DNA of 61,952 bases, from assembly GCA_035294265.1 (NCBI GenBank), contig DATGLK010000047.1, positions 1 through 61,952 on the forward strand, in the 5' to 3' direction. The position numbers and the translations under genes were made by a program. The notes under the pieces were generated by a model. The model was not told where the DNA came from. It was given only the letters and a program-made list of their open reading frames with translations, and did not search any database. The stretch comes from Candidatus Binataceae bacterium. Its GTDB lineage: Bacteria; Desulfobacterota; Binatia; Binatales; Binataceae. Positions 51,401-60,429 of the stretch are shown here, piece by piece (the stretch's first letter is position 1; the number at the start of each line of letters is the position of its first letter).

Positions 51401-53758
51401 ATGCCAGCGTCGGGTATGATGATCAGCCGTGAGTTGCAGGTCACGCTGCAGCTCGCCATCTCCGAAGCCGCCAATCGGCGTCACGAGTACGTCTGTGTGG
51501 AGCATTTGCTCTACGCCATGTTGCATGACGCCACCGCCAGCAATGTGCTCCATCATTGCGGTGCCGACCTGCAGCGCCTGCGCAAGCGACTGGAGCGCTA
51601 TCTGGACGAGAAGATCGAACGGCTGCCGGCGGGGGCGGAGACCACCCCACATTACGCGGTCGGGGTCCAGCGCGTGCTCCAGCGCGCGGCCGCTCACGTG
51701 CAGTCGGCTGGGCGGCGCGAAATTACCGGCGGTAACGTACTGGTAGCGTTGTTCGCGGAACAGAATTCCTACGCCTTGTTTTTTCTGCAAGAAGAGCAGG
51801 TGACGCGCTTCGACGTCGTCAACTTCATCTCGCACGGAGTCTCCAAGACCGGGGTCGATCCGGCCGAACACAGCGCTGCCGGCCCGCATCAACCAGAAGA
51901 GGAGGAAGAAGAGGAGGGCGAAGAGGGCGAGCCCAAAAAGATAGTGCCGGCGCGGGCACTACGCAACTACGCCACTAATCTAACCGAAAAGGCCGCCAAG
52001 GGTCTGATCGATCCGCTGGTCGGCCGCCAGCCCGAGCTGGAGCGGGCCATCCATGTCCTCCTGCGCCGACGCAAGAACAATCCGCTGTTCGTGGGCGAAG
52101 CCGGGGTGGGCAAGACCGCGATCGTCGAGGGGCTGGCGCTAGCGGTCCATCGCGGCGAGGTGCCGCCTGCGCTACGGGCTGCAGAAATTTTCGCCTTGGA
52201 CATGGGCGCGCTGCTGGCCGGCACCCGGTTTCGCGGCGACTTCGAGCAGCGTCTCAAGGGCGTGCTCAAAGCGGTAGTGGGAGATCCTCGCAAGATCTTG
52301 TTCATCGACGAAATTCATACCGTGGTTGGGGCTGGTGCCGCTTCGGGCAGCACCATGGACGCTTCCAACCTGCTTAAGCCCGCGCTTGCTTCGGGCGAGT
52401 TACGCTGCATCGGCTCGACCACTTATCAGGAGTACAAACGCTCTTTCGAGCGCGACAAGGCGCTGGCTCGCCGCTTTCAGCGTATCGAGGTGCTGGAGCC
52501 CAGCCGCGAGGAGGCCCGTCAGATTCTGGCCGGTATCAAGGGCTACTACGAGAAGCATCACAATGTCAGCTACGGTGACGAGGCCCTGGGCTTGGCCGTG
52601 GACCTGGCGGCCCGCTACATCAACGACCGCTTCCTGCCCGACAAGGCGATCGATGTGATGGACGAGGCGGGAGTAGCTGCGCGTCTGGCCGCCGCCGAAG
52701 GCGAGACTGCCGCGGTGGGCGTGCGCGAGGTCGAGCGAGTGGTGGCTCGCATGGCTAAGATTCCCGAGCGTACGGTATCGGCCAATGATCGGGTCAAGCT
52801 GGAAAACCTCGAAGCTGATTTGCGCCAGGTCGTTTATGGCCAGGATCACGCCATCGCGATGGTGGCGCGAGCCATCCGCCTGGCCCGCAGCGGCCTGGGC
52901 CATCCCGACCGGCCGGTAGGGGCCTTCATGTTCGCGGGCCCGACCGGGGTGGGCAAGACCGAGGTCGCCCGTCAATTGGCGCGTGTCCTGGGGGTGGAGT
53001 TCCTGCGTTTCGACATGAGCGAATACATGGAGCGCCACACCGTCTCACGGCTCATCGGAGCGCCGCCGGGCTACGTCGGCTTTGACCAGGGCGGCCTGCT
53101 TACTGACGCTATCAATCGCACCCCCCATTGCGTCTTGCTCCTGGATGAGATCGAAAAGGCTCATCCCGACCTCTTCAACATCCTGCTCCAGGTGATGGAC
53201 CACGCCAGCCTCACCGATAATAACGGGCGCAAGGCCGATTTCCGCAACGTCATCCTCGTGATGACCACCAACGCGGGGGCCGGCGAGTTGTCGCGCGCGC
53301 TGATTGGCTTTGGTACCGATTTTCGCGGCGGCGATCCCAAGGGGGCGATCGAACGGATGTTTAGTCCTGAATTTCGTAATCGTCTCTCTGCCATCGTCGA
53401 GTTCAACCAGCTCCCGCCCGCCGTGATGGAGCGGGTGGTCGACAAGTTCATCGCCGAGCTGGCCCAGCGGCTGACCGAGCAGAAAGTCGAAATTCACCTT
53501 ACCCCGCAAGCGCGTCAATGGCTGGCTAGCAAAGGCTACGACCCGCGCTTCGGCGCGCGTCCGATGGCTCGGTTGATCGAGAGCGAAATAGCCCGTGTTC
53601 TGGCCGACGAGATCCTATTCGGCAAGCTCTACGGTGGCGGCCTGGTGGAGGTTGATGTGGACGAGGAGAAGCTGGAGTTCCGCTACGATCAGCTCCCGGC
53701 CGAGGTACCGATCCAGGGGCTGCCGGCGTCCGCGCCGAGCGAACCGACCCCCGATTGA
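51401..53758 (+). CDS. clpA: ATP-dependent Clp protease ATP-binding subunit
   Basis: This 785-residue AAA+ unfoldase has an N-domain that docks ClpS (residues about 1-145), an acidic linker with eight Glu, and two AAA modules. Walker A1 is GEAGVGKTA, Walker B1 LFIDEIHTVVGAGAASG, Walker A2 GPTGVGKTEVA and Walker B2 LLLDEIEKAHPDLFN. The absence of the ClpB coiled-coil middle domain and the clpS neighbour identify ClpA. clpP is not in the window. A short unstructured C-terminus ends at 53758. Confidence 0.95.
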   Translation: MPASGMMISRELQVTLQLAISEAANRRHEYVCVEHLLYAMLHDATASNVLHHCGADLQRLRKRLERYLDEKIERLPAGAETTPHYAVGVQRVLQRAAAHVQSAGRREITGGNVLVALFAEQNSYALFFLQEEQVTRFDVVNFISHGVSKTGVDPAEHSAAGPHQPEEEEEEEGEEGEPKKIVPARALRNYATNLTEKAAKGLIDPLVGRQPELERAIHVLLRRRKNNPLFVGEAGVGKTAIVEGLALAVHRGEVPPALRAAEIFALDMGALLAGTRFRGDFEQRLKGVLKAVVGDPRKILFIDEIHTVVGAGAASGSTMDASNLLKPALASGELRCIGSTTYQEYKRSFERDKALARRFQRIEVLEPSREEARQILAGIKGYYEKHHNVSYGDEALGLAVDLAARYINDRFLPDKAIDVMDEAGVAARLAAAEGETAAVGVREVERVVARMAKIPERTVSANDRVKLENLEADLRQVVYGQDHAIAMVARAIRLARSGLGHPDRPVGAFMFAGPTGVGKTEVARQLARVLGVEFLRFDMSEYMERHTVSRLIGAPPGYVGFDQGGLLTDAINRTPHCVLLLDEIEKAHPDLFNILLQVMDHASLTDNNGRKADFRNVILVMTTNAGAGELSRALIGFGTDFRGGDPKGAIERMFSPEFRNRLSAIVEFNQLPPAVMERVVDKFIAELAQRLTEQKVEIHLTPQARQWLASKGYDPRFGARPMARLIESEIARVLADEILFGKLYGGGLVEVDVDEEKLEFRYDQLPAEVPIQGLPASAPSEPTPD

Positions 53759-53884
53759 TCATGGCAATCGGAGATGCGAGGCAAGATTAGCTAAGTAGGA
53801 GTTAGTTTAGCTTATTTAGAGCCAGGACTCGTTGCTCCGTATTCATCACTGCCGTATGGTTGACGGGAGCTTCGGGAATCGGCG

Positions 53885-54475
53885 GTGACTTTGACCACCC
53901 CCAACGTACTGACGTTGTGCCGGATCGCGATGGTTCCGGTGCTGGTGTGGTTGCTTACTTTCAGCGGCCCAGTGGCCTCGGCCTGTGCTGGCGGCGCCTT
54001 CCTGCTTGCCACCCTCAGCGACTATCTCGACGGCTACATTGCGCGCAATTACGGCTCGGTCAGCCTGTTGGGTAAATTTCTCGATCCGATGGCGGATAAG
54101 CTTATCGTCTGCTCGGCTCTGATCATGCTGGTGGGATTAAGACGAGTGCCGGCCTGGATGGTGGTTGTGATCGTGGGGCGCGAGGTCGCGGTGACGGCAT
54201 TGCGAGCGATGGCGGCGGTGCAAGGAGTGGTGCTGGCGGCCGAGGAGCTGGGCAAATACAAGATGACCTTGCAGGCGATGGCGGTGCAGGCGCTGCTTAT
54301 TCATTACCGCTATCTTCATCTCGACTTTGCCGCTGCCGGAATGTTCCTGCTGTGGCTGGCCTTGATCGTAAGCTTGTGGTCCGGCTTGGATTATCTGCTG
54401 ATTCTGCTCAGTGGGTTTCGCCTGTCGGCCGGCCTGAGCGGAAGCCGATTTGACAAGCGCGGCTTCGGCGGTTAA
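53885..54475 (+). CDS. pgsA: CDP-diacylglycerol--glycerol-3-phosphate 3-phosphatidyltransferase
   Basis: This 196-residue membrane enzyme starts at GTG 53885 (MTLTTPNVLTLCRI). The CDP-alcohol phosphotransferase motif D-x2-D-G-x2-A-R-x8-G-x3-D-x3-D is intact in SDYLDGYIARNYGS...GKFLDPMADK. It makes phosphatidylglycerol phosphate, the first step to phosphatidylglycerol and cardiolipin. Four to five helices follow. tRNA-Gly is 22 bases downstream. Confidence 0.92.
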   Translation: MTLTTPNVLTLCRIAMVPVLVWLLTFSGPVASACAGGAFLLATLSDYLDGYIARNYGSVSLLGKFLDPMADKLIVCSALIMLVGLRRVPAWMVVVIVGREVAVTALRAMAAVQGVVLAAEELGKYKMTLQAMAVQALLIHYRYLHLDFAAAGMFLLWLALIVSLWSGLDYLLILLSGFRLSAGLSGSRFDKRGFGG

Positions 54476-54497
54476 ACGATATAACTCCGGACGCGGG

Positions 54498-54573
54498 GCG
54501 GGTGTAGCTCAGTTGGTAGAGCGTGTGCTTGCCAAGCACAAGGTCGTCGGTTCGAAACCGATCACCCGCTCCA
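54498..54573 (+). tRNA. tRNA-Gly (GCC)
   Basis: A 76-base cloverleaf: acceptor GCGGGTG/CACCCGC, anticodon stem TGTGC/GCACA with loop TTGCCAA, T-arm TTCGAAA between GTCGG and CCGAT, discriminator T, and an encoded CCA at 54571-54573. A TATAAC box at 54480-54485 is placed for its own promoter. Confidence 0.95.
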
Positions 54574-55213
54574 AAAATCTCTAGGAAGCAGTTAGTTTTC
54601 TCGATCGCAGCTTCTCGGGGGCGGTGGTGATGGTTTGGCTATGTATGCGCTAAGCGGCGGTTGCATACATGAGCCGAGGCAGGGATCGGCTGTCTGGTCG
54701 GGTCCAAGGTGTGCGCGATAGCGATTCAGTATCGCTATCAGGGCCCGAGCACAGACCTCGACCAGCTTGAGCGCGATGGCCGGTTGGCGCGTTTGCCCGC
54801 GGACGCGCAGAGCTCTCGATGAAGCAGCCAGAATGGGCGGTATTTGGCGGCCTACGTCCGCGTCGCCGCTGGCCCGTTCCGAGGCGACCGATGCGACGTC
54901 GCGGAGACGGGGCCGCTGGTCTAGTAGCTCTCACAGGTGAACGCTGTCACAAGTTGACCAGAGTGCGCCGCACTTCGCGCGTTTCCGCGCGGCAGCAGAT
55001 CTACAATTAGTATGAGGTACAAACACCCGGGCGCGGACAGGTTGCAGGCGATTTTCTGAGCTGGGTATCTTGGCTAGCAAGTGCGGCCTGCAAAATTGGC
55101 GTTTGCCAGTCGGCGGCATGCTAAGGGTGGTCGCAACTCGCGAGACGGCAGCGCTGGCGCTCGGAGGTTTGAAGGTGTAAAGCCTGCTCATTAGTCAGGC
55201 GGGAGGTCAGGTG
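54574..55213. other. 640-bp stretch with no supported gene
   Basis: The longest frames here are low-complexity and lack start signals. A perfect 9-bp hairpin sits at 54717-54739. The last hundred bases lead into the MetE-like gene and should contain its promoter. I see no mobile-element end or recognisable gene remnant. Confidence 0.45.
54717..54739. repeat. Perfect 9-bp inverted repeat in the intergenic gap
   Basis: GATAGCGAT (54717-54725) and ATCGCTATC (54731-54739) flank a 5-base loop TCAGT. Neither strand has a T-tract. The related ATAGCG/CGCTAT pair appears in the hairpin at 8400-8420. It may be a regulator site or a dispersed repeat. Confidence 0.5.
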
Positions 55214-56437
55214 ATGAAGCGCAGCACAGACCGGATCATTACGACGCACGCTGGAAGTCTGTCGAGGCCGGCGGAGTTGATCGCATTGAACCAGGCGCGC
55301 GCCGCGGGCGAGCCGGTGGAGAGCGCGGCTTACCAGAAGTGTCTGTCCGCCGCGGTGGCCGAGGTGGTCAAGAAGCAGCGGGAAGCGGGGATCGACGTTG
55401 CCAATGACGGCGAATTCGGCAAGCCGATGACGGCCAACTACGATTACGGGGTGTGGTGGAATTACGCCTTCGGCCGTCTGGAGGGTTTTGTGCCTGCCGA
55501 GACGGTGGCGGAGTCGGCGCACAAAAAATCCAGTGTTGCCGACATTGCCTTGACCTCCATCGCCCAGCGGCGCGATTGGCAGAAGTTTCGCGATTTTTAT
55601 CAGGACCCGGAGTCCAGTGGGACGCTCTTGGGCAGCGCCGCGCGTCGCCCAACCCGCCGGCCGGTATGTACCGCCCCAATCAAATACGTGGGGCAAGCCA
55701 CCATTCGGCAAGACGTCGCCAATCTTAAGCAGGCCATGGCGGCGGCCGGGGTCGAGGAAGGCTTCATGACGTCGATTGCGCCCGGCAGCTTTGCCCGCGG
55801 CGAAAACCATTACTACAAGACCGAAGAGGAATTTGTCCTGGCTTCGGCCGAGGCGATGCGCGAGGAGTATCGCGCGATAATCGAGGGCGGGTTGGTGCTT
55901 CAGATCGACGATCCAAGCCTGTCCGACAACTGGGACATGATCGACCCCGAACCGCCGCTGGAGGAGTTCAAGAAGTTCGAGCTGGTGCGAATCGAGGCTC
56001 TTAACCACGCCCTGCGTGGGCTGCCAACAGATCGCATTCGCTACCATTTCTGTTGGGGCAGTTGGCATGGACCACACTCCACGGACATACCCTTGCGCGA
56101 CATTGTCGATCTCGTCCTGCAGGTCAATGCCGGGGCCTACTCGGTGGAGGCCGGCAACGTGCGGCATGAACACGAATGGCGAGTGTGGCAAGCGGTCAAG
56201 CTGCCGGAGGGGAAGCTTTTGATTCCTGGGGTGGTTAGCCATGCCACTAATCTGATCGAGCACCCCCAGGTGGTGGCCGATCGAATCGTACGCTATGCGC
56301 GTATCGTCGGCCGGGAAAACGTGATCGCCGGGACAGACTGCGGGCTGGGCGGACGTATTCATCCGCAATTGGCGTGGGCGAAGCTGCAGACCCTGGCTTT
56401 GGGTGCGCAGCTCGCCACGGCCGAGCTCTGGAAATAA
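55214..56437 (+). CDS. Cobalamin-independent methionine synthase II-like (MetE C-terminal/UROD fold) protein
   Basis: This 407-residue protein starts at ATG 55214, eight bases after GGGAGG. It has the zinc-thiolate site of the MetE family: His and Cys in YHFCWGSWHG near residue 278 and Cys in AGTDCGLGG near residue 380. It opens with TTHAGSLSRP. It lacks the N-terminal half of true MetE. Stand-alone members are found in catabolic clusters and resemble epoxyalkane:CoM transferases; they probably transfer an alkyl or methyl group to a thiol. The neighbours (MFS, amidohydrolases, cupin) suggest catabolism. Confidence 0.83.
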   Translation: MKRSTDRIITTHAGSLSRPAELIALNQARAAGEPVESAAYQKCLSAAVAEVVKKQREAGIDVANDGEFGKPMTANYDYGVWWNYAFGRLEGFVPAETVAESAHKKSSVADIALTSIAQRRDWQKFRDFYQDPESSGTLLGSAARRPTRRPVCTAPIKYVGQATIRQDVANLKQAMAAAGVEEGFMTSIAPGSFARGENHYYKTEEEFVLASAEAMREEYRAIIEGGLVLQIDDPSLSDNWDMIDPEPPLEEFKKFELVRIEALNHALRGLPTDRIRYHFCWGSWHGPHSTDIPLRDIVDLVLQVNAGAYSVEAGNVRHEHEWRVWQAVKLPEGKLLIPGVVSHATNLIEHPQVVADRIVRYARIVGRENVIAGTDCGLGGRIHPQLAWAKLQTLALGAQLATAELWK

Positions 56438-56481
56438 GAAATCGGCGGCTTGCGCGGCCCCTGTCGGGTCCGAGAAATCCA

Positions 56482-57732
56482 ATGAAAATGCTGCAACCGC
56501 GTGCCTGGTCAGTGATGCTGGCGCTGTTTCTGACCGAAATCGTGGTCATTGGACCCAACTTGACCGTTCCCAACGTGTTTCTTACGCCGCTGATTCGAGC
56601 CTTTGGCTGGAGTCACGCCGAAGCCGCGCGGATAGCGTTTGCCACTTATATTGCGGGCGCGGTAGCGGCGCCGCTGGTGGGCTGGATCATGGACCGGCTC
56701 GACGCACGCTGGGTGATCGGCGCCGGCTTGGTAACAGTCGCGCTTGGTTACTACTGTGCCAGCCATGCCGACTCGATCTGGTCGATGATGGCGGCCTTCG
56801 CCCTGCTCGGCACGGGGGCGATGCTGGCGGGCATGTTGAGTAACATGGTAGTGGCGGTCAACTGGTTCGGCGACCATCGCGGATTTGCTGGCGGTCTGGT
56901 GACGACCGGCGCGTCGCTGGGCATTGGCATTGCGCCACCGCTGTTGACCTGGACTATCGCCCGCCAAGGCTGGCCGGCCGCGATGCGCTGGCTGGACGCT
57001 CCCATCCTGTTGCTGGTGCTGCCGCTGGTGCTGCTCGTGATGCGTACACGGCCGCCCATTCCCAAGGCGCAAACGACTTCGCAGGAGGTTGCTACCTTAG
57101 CGGGCCTGGAATTCCGGCCGGCACTTGCGACTTTGGCGTTCTGGTTGTGCATCGTGGCCGACTTCGTTTTCGAGCAGGGCGAGATCGGCCTCCTAACCCA
57201 TTCGCTGACTTATATGATTGGCGTTGGTTTCAGCGCTGAGCACGCAGCCTGGATCTTCTCCGCGCAGACCCTGTTGTCCACCCTTTGGACGGTTCCGCTC
57301 GGCGTAATCGCCGATCGGTTTGGTGTGCGAATAGTATTGGCCTGTGCGCTGCTCGCCAAGGCGCTGGGGACTGCCGCCTTTTGCGGGATCGACAATCCGC
57401 ACCTGGGGCCGCTATTCGTCGTCCTGTTCGTTATCTGCTGGGGCTCACCCTCTGGCACGGTGTTTTCTCTCTTTCCGGTGTTGTTGTCCGAAGCCACAGG
57501 GTTGCGTCGGTTCGGCTCCCTCAGCGGCATTCTGCGCTGCACGTCCGCGGTATCGATGGCAATCGGACCTATCTGGACCGGGCGGATTTTCGACGTGACC
57601 GGCAGCTACATTCCTGCCTTTGTAATAACGATCGGCTTTGCCCTGGTCGCCGCTCTGATGGTCTCGCTGGTACGTCCGTCGGTCGGCACGTTCGTCCTGC
57701 CCACGGCTGGTGCCAGCCCGACCGTGGCGTAA
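56482..57732 (+). CDS. MFS transporter, monocarboxylate type
   Basis: This 416-residue carrier starts at ATG 56482, 44 bases after the MetE-like stop. The opening NVFLTPLIRAFGWSHAEAAR matches MCT/OxlT-like carriers, like the protein at 3534-4787. About twelve helices. Co-directional with the MetE-like gene and converging with the amidohydrolase, it probably imports the substrate of this cluster, a small carboxylate or aromatic acid. Confidence 0.85.
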   Translation: MKMLQPRAWSVMLALFLTEIVVIGPNLTVPNVFLTPLIRAFGWSHAEAARIAFATYIAGAVAAPLVGWIMDRLDARWVIGAGLVTVALGYYCASHADSIWSMMAAFALLGTGAMLAGMLSNMVVAVNWFGDHRGFAGGLVTTGASLGIGIAPPLLTWTIARQGWPAAMRWLDAPILLLVLPLVLLVMRTRPPIPKAQTTSQEVATLAGLEFRPALATLAFWLCIVADFVFEQGEIGLLTHSLTYMIGVGFSAEHAAWIFSAQTLLSTLWTVPLGVIADRFGVRIVLACALLAKALGTAAFCGIDNPHLGPLFVVLFVICWGSPSGTVFSLFPVLLSEATGLRRFGSLSGILRCTSAVSMAIGPIWTGRIFDVTGSYIPAFVITIGFALVAALMVSLVRPSVGTFVLPTAGASPTVA

Positions 57733-57767
57733 CGGAGGCGTTAAGCTCGCCAGCGCGGCGTATTGAA

Positions 57768-58820
57768 TCAGGCTTGCGCCGTGGTCTCTTCCTCGCGCCA
57801 GGTCAAGGGAGTGGGAATTTGCAAGTTGTATAGCTCAGCAACCGTGGTGCACAGGAGTTTGCGCTGGAGGGTGGTGGGCAACTTGCCCAGCAGCCGAGCA
57901 ATTACTTGACGGGAGTTGGGCCAGCTTGAATTAGGATGGGGAAAGTCGCTGGACCACATCATGTTTTCCGCACCGTTCCACCATCCAAGCTGAGCGCAAC
58001 CCACGCTGTCGTTGAAAAAGGTGGCATAGACCTGGCGGCGAAAGTATTCGCTTGGCAAAAGAGAAAGGGCGTGGCCCGCTGGCGAGTTATGGCCGTAATA
58101 GTTGTCCCAGCGCTCAAGCAGAAAGGGCAACCAGCCGAATTCCTGCTCCACCAGCACGAATTTCAAATCTGGAAAGCGATCCAGTACACCGAAAAACAGC
58201 AACTGAAAGAGCGACTGCATAGCGGCCGAGAGCTTAGCGTTGACCGAAATGCGGCAGACCTCGTTGGTGACGCCTTTGTCAAACAACTCGCGACTACCGT
58301 CGAAGCCGGTCAGGATATGCAGGCTTATCGGCATCCGTAGCTCCTGGGCGGTCGCCCAGATGGGTGAATAATGCTCGGAGTAAAAGGGCAATTCGGGCGG
58401 CGGGGCTTGCCACAGCATCGCCCCCCGCAGCCCGGCCTCACGGCATCGTCGAAGCTCGGCTACGGCATGAAGGGGATTGTAGGCGGAAATCAGCGCGATG
58501 CCGATCAGGCGATCGGGAGCGGCTTGACAAAACTCGATTAGCCAGTCGTTGTAGATGCGAAACAACGTCTCCTGTAATTCGACGTCACGCAGCCCGAACA
58601 TTGGCATCCCGCGCGTGGTGTAGATGACCTCGGCGCTGACCCCGTCGCGAGCCATTTCTCCCACCCGCTGAATCGGCCCGCTGCCTTCGCGGATATCGAA
58701 GCCCTTGATCGCGAGCGCGGCTTCGCGCAAACGCGGGGGAAGCTTCGCCAGCCATAGCTCGCGGTTTTCATGCACGTGCGAGTCGGCTGAGATCACGGGT
58801 TGCGTAAAATTGTCGCTCAT
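57768..58820 (-). CDS. Metal-dependent amidohydrolase (PF04909/ACMSD type)
   Basis: This 350-residue TIM-barrel protein starts at ATG 58820 behind GGGAGAAA. The metal-binding HxH is in ISADSHVHEN near residue 14, the barrel His is in PISLHILTG and the catalytic Asp in WSSDFPHPNS. Members decarboxylate or hydrolyse carboxylated aromatics and related compounds (ACMSD, LigW). It is the active-looking partner of the paralogue at 59375-60367; the cupin gene lies between them. Confidence 0.87.
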   Translation of the reverse strand: MSDNFTQPVISADSHVHENRELWLAKLPPRLREAALAIKGFDIREGSGPIQRVGEMARDGVSAEVIYTTRGMPMFGLRDVELQETLFRIYNDWLIEFCQAAPDRLIGIALISAYNPLHAVAELRRCREAGLRGAMLWQAPPPELPFYSEHYSPIWATAQELRMPISLHILTGFDGSRELFDKGVTNEVCRISVNAKLSAAMQSLFQLLFFGVLDRFPDLKFVLVEQEFGWLPFLLERWDNYYGHNSPAGHALSLLPSEYFRRQVYATFFNDSVGCAQLGWWNGAENMMWSSDFPHPNSSWPNSRQVIARLLGKLPTTLQRKLLCTTVAELYNLQIPTPLTWREEETTAQA

Positions 58821-58896
58821 CGCTGTTTCTCCCGAGGCTGGGCGGTGCGTTGGCGCCGCTTCATTCCCCAAGCTTGATCGCGAGCAGGCCGCACGA

Positions 58897-59370
58897 TCAG
58901 TCGCCGAAGAAAAGGCCTGGAATCGGCACTCCGGGTTTGCCGCCATCTTTATTGGCCGCCGAGTCGCCCTCCAGCGGGCGGCCGTCGGCCCCTTGGCGAT
59001 TATGATCCTTGCTGGGGCGGCCCTCGCCCACTCGCAACAGCACCAGTTCTTCGTTGCCCGAGCTCTGAAAGCAGTACAGAACGCCCTTGGGAATTAGCAT
59101 GCCGCGATGTTTCGGCACCACCACGGGAGTAAAATCCTTGCCGTAAAAGGTCGCTTCACCCTTCAGGACGACAAACAGGTGATCTTCCTTGGGGTGGGCA
59201 TGTAAAGCGTTCTCGCCCCCGGAGGCGTAGGACTTGATCATTACCCACAGCCCGTCGGACTCGGCGACCAAGATGTGTTTGCTGCCCTCCGAAAGCAGCG
59301 GGATACGCAGGCTGAAGGGGATCAGTCCTTGAGAATCTTCGGCTGCCGCCGCCAGTTCCAACTGTGCCAT
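58897..59370 (-). CDS. Cupin-domain protein
   Basis: This 157-residue protein has one cupin barrel. Motif 1 is in ENALHAHPKEDHLFVVLKGEA, with two His and Glu-like ligands, and motif 2 is weaker (PKHRGMLIPKGVLYCFQS). The tail is Gly/Asp-rich and probably unstructured. It starts four bases after the second amidohydrolase, so it is in one operon. Small cupins of this sort serve as dioxygenase, isomerase or sensor domains. Confidence 0.85.
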   Translation of the reverse strand: MAQLELAAAAEDSQGLIPFSLRIPLLSEGSKHILVAESDGLWVMIKSYASGGENALHAHPKEDHLFVVLKGEATFYGKDFTPVVVPKHRGMLIPKGVLYCFQSSGNEELVLLRVGEGRPSKDHNRQGADGRPLEGDSAANKDGGKPGVPIPGLFFGD

Positions 59371-59374
59371 TCAC

Positions 59375-60367
59375 TTACCCCTGGTTTAGATTTTCAATCT
59401 GGTAAAGTCGCATCGCGTTCGCATAAGTGAGTTGGGCTCGCTGCTCGGACGTCAAAGGCGCCAGTCGGTCGACGAGTGCGCGCTCGTAGGCGGGCTCAAA
59501 AAGCTCGCTTGACCACATGAAATTGGCGGCGTCGCGGCCCACCAGTTGGCGGATCCCCACCGCATCCTCGCATAAAGTCGCATGAATCTGGCGGCGAAGG
59601 TACTCGCTCGGTGCTTGTTTTAGCGGCAAAGTCAGCTGCTTGCTGAAGCGCCGATAATAGTAGTCTAACTGCTGAAAGAAAAACGGAATCCAGCCGATTT
59701 CCTGTCCCACAAGCACAATGTTCAAGTCTGGAAAGCGCTCCATCACGCCGTAAAAAATTAGGTCATAAACGGCGTTGCTGATTGCCCCGAGCTCTTTTCC
59801 CACCGCGTCTACGCGAGTGCCGTCGGCCCCACCTTTCGTAAAGCGGGCGGGTTGGGTGGCGTGGATGCTGATGGGAAGTTTTAGAGCGCACGCCGCTTCC
59901 CACAGCGGTTCGTAGTGGTTGGAAGAGAACGGAATGGCGGGGTCGGGAATTTCCCAGATTTCGGCGCCCTTGAGCCCGGCTTGGTGGCATCGCTTGATCT
60001 CGTCCACCGCCGCTTCGATATCATAAGTCGCAAGCATCGCGATCCCAAACAGGCGCTCGCGTGCGCTCTGGCAATAGTCAATCATCCAATCGTTATAGAG
60101 GCGAAAGCAGGACTGTTGCAGCTCGGGATCGCGCAGGGCGAAGAATCGGCGCGCCACCGTTGCGTATAACAGCACCGCGCCCACTCCGCTCCGAGCTGCC
60201 GTCGTGAGCAACGAAGCCGAGTCGCCGGCGGCAGCCATTCCCGGGGAATCATCGAGCACCAGACGCGCCCGCTTCCAAGCATGGGGTGGAAGGCCGCGAT
60301 GCCATAGGGCCGGGTCTTCCCGTACATGCGTGGCGGCTGAAATGAGGCGTAGTGCTGGCTGGTCCAC
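59375..60367 (-). CDS. Amidohydrolase-family paralogue lacking metal-binding residues
   Basis: This 330-residue protein aligns along its length with the amidohydrolase at 57768-58820: RLYNDWMIDYCQSARERLFG against RIYNDWLIEFCQAAPDRLIG. The metal site is changed: ATHVRED replaces DSHVHEN (HxH to HxR), and the catalytic Asp block reads SSELFEP instead of SSDFPHP. It starts at GTG 60367. It may be a regulatory or scaffold partner, or an enzyme with another mechanism. Confidence 0.82.
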   Translation of the reverse strand: MDQPALRLISAATHVREDPALWHRGLPPHAWKRARLVLDDSPGMAAAGDSASLLTTAARSGVGAVLLYATVARRFFALRDPELQQSCFRLYNDWMIDYCQSARERLFGIAMLATYDIEAAVDEIKRCHQAGLKGAEIWEIPDPAIPFSSNHYEPLWEAACALKLPISIHATQPARFTKGGADGTRVDAVGKELGAISNAVYDLIFYGVMERFPDLNIVLVGQEIGWIPFFFQQLDYYYRRFSKQLTLPLKQAPSEYLRRQIHATLCEDAVGIRQLVGRDAANFMWSSELFEPAYERALVDRLAPLTSEQRAQLTYANAMRLYQIENLNQG

Positions 60368-60429
60368 TGCTGAGAGTCCCTTCTTTGTTGCCGATATTCC
60401 GCGTGCGATACCCTACAGTAAGTGCCTGT

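Noticed and set aside
54650-54934. 94-residue minus-strand frame in the 640-bp gap
   Set aside because: Arg/Pro-rich translation typical of noncoding GC-rich DNA. No start signal.
55121-56482. 453-residue antisense frame over the MetE-like gene
   Set aside because: It mirrors a GC-rich coding gene, has no family motif and no start signal; the plus-strand gene has both.
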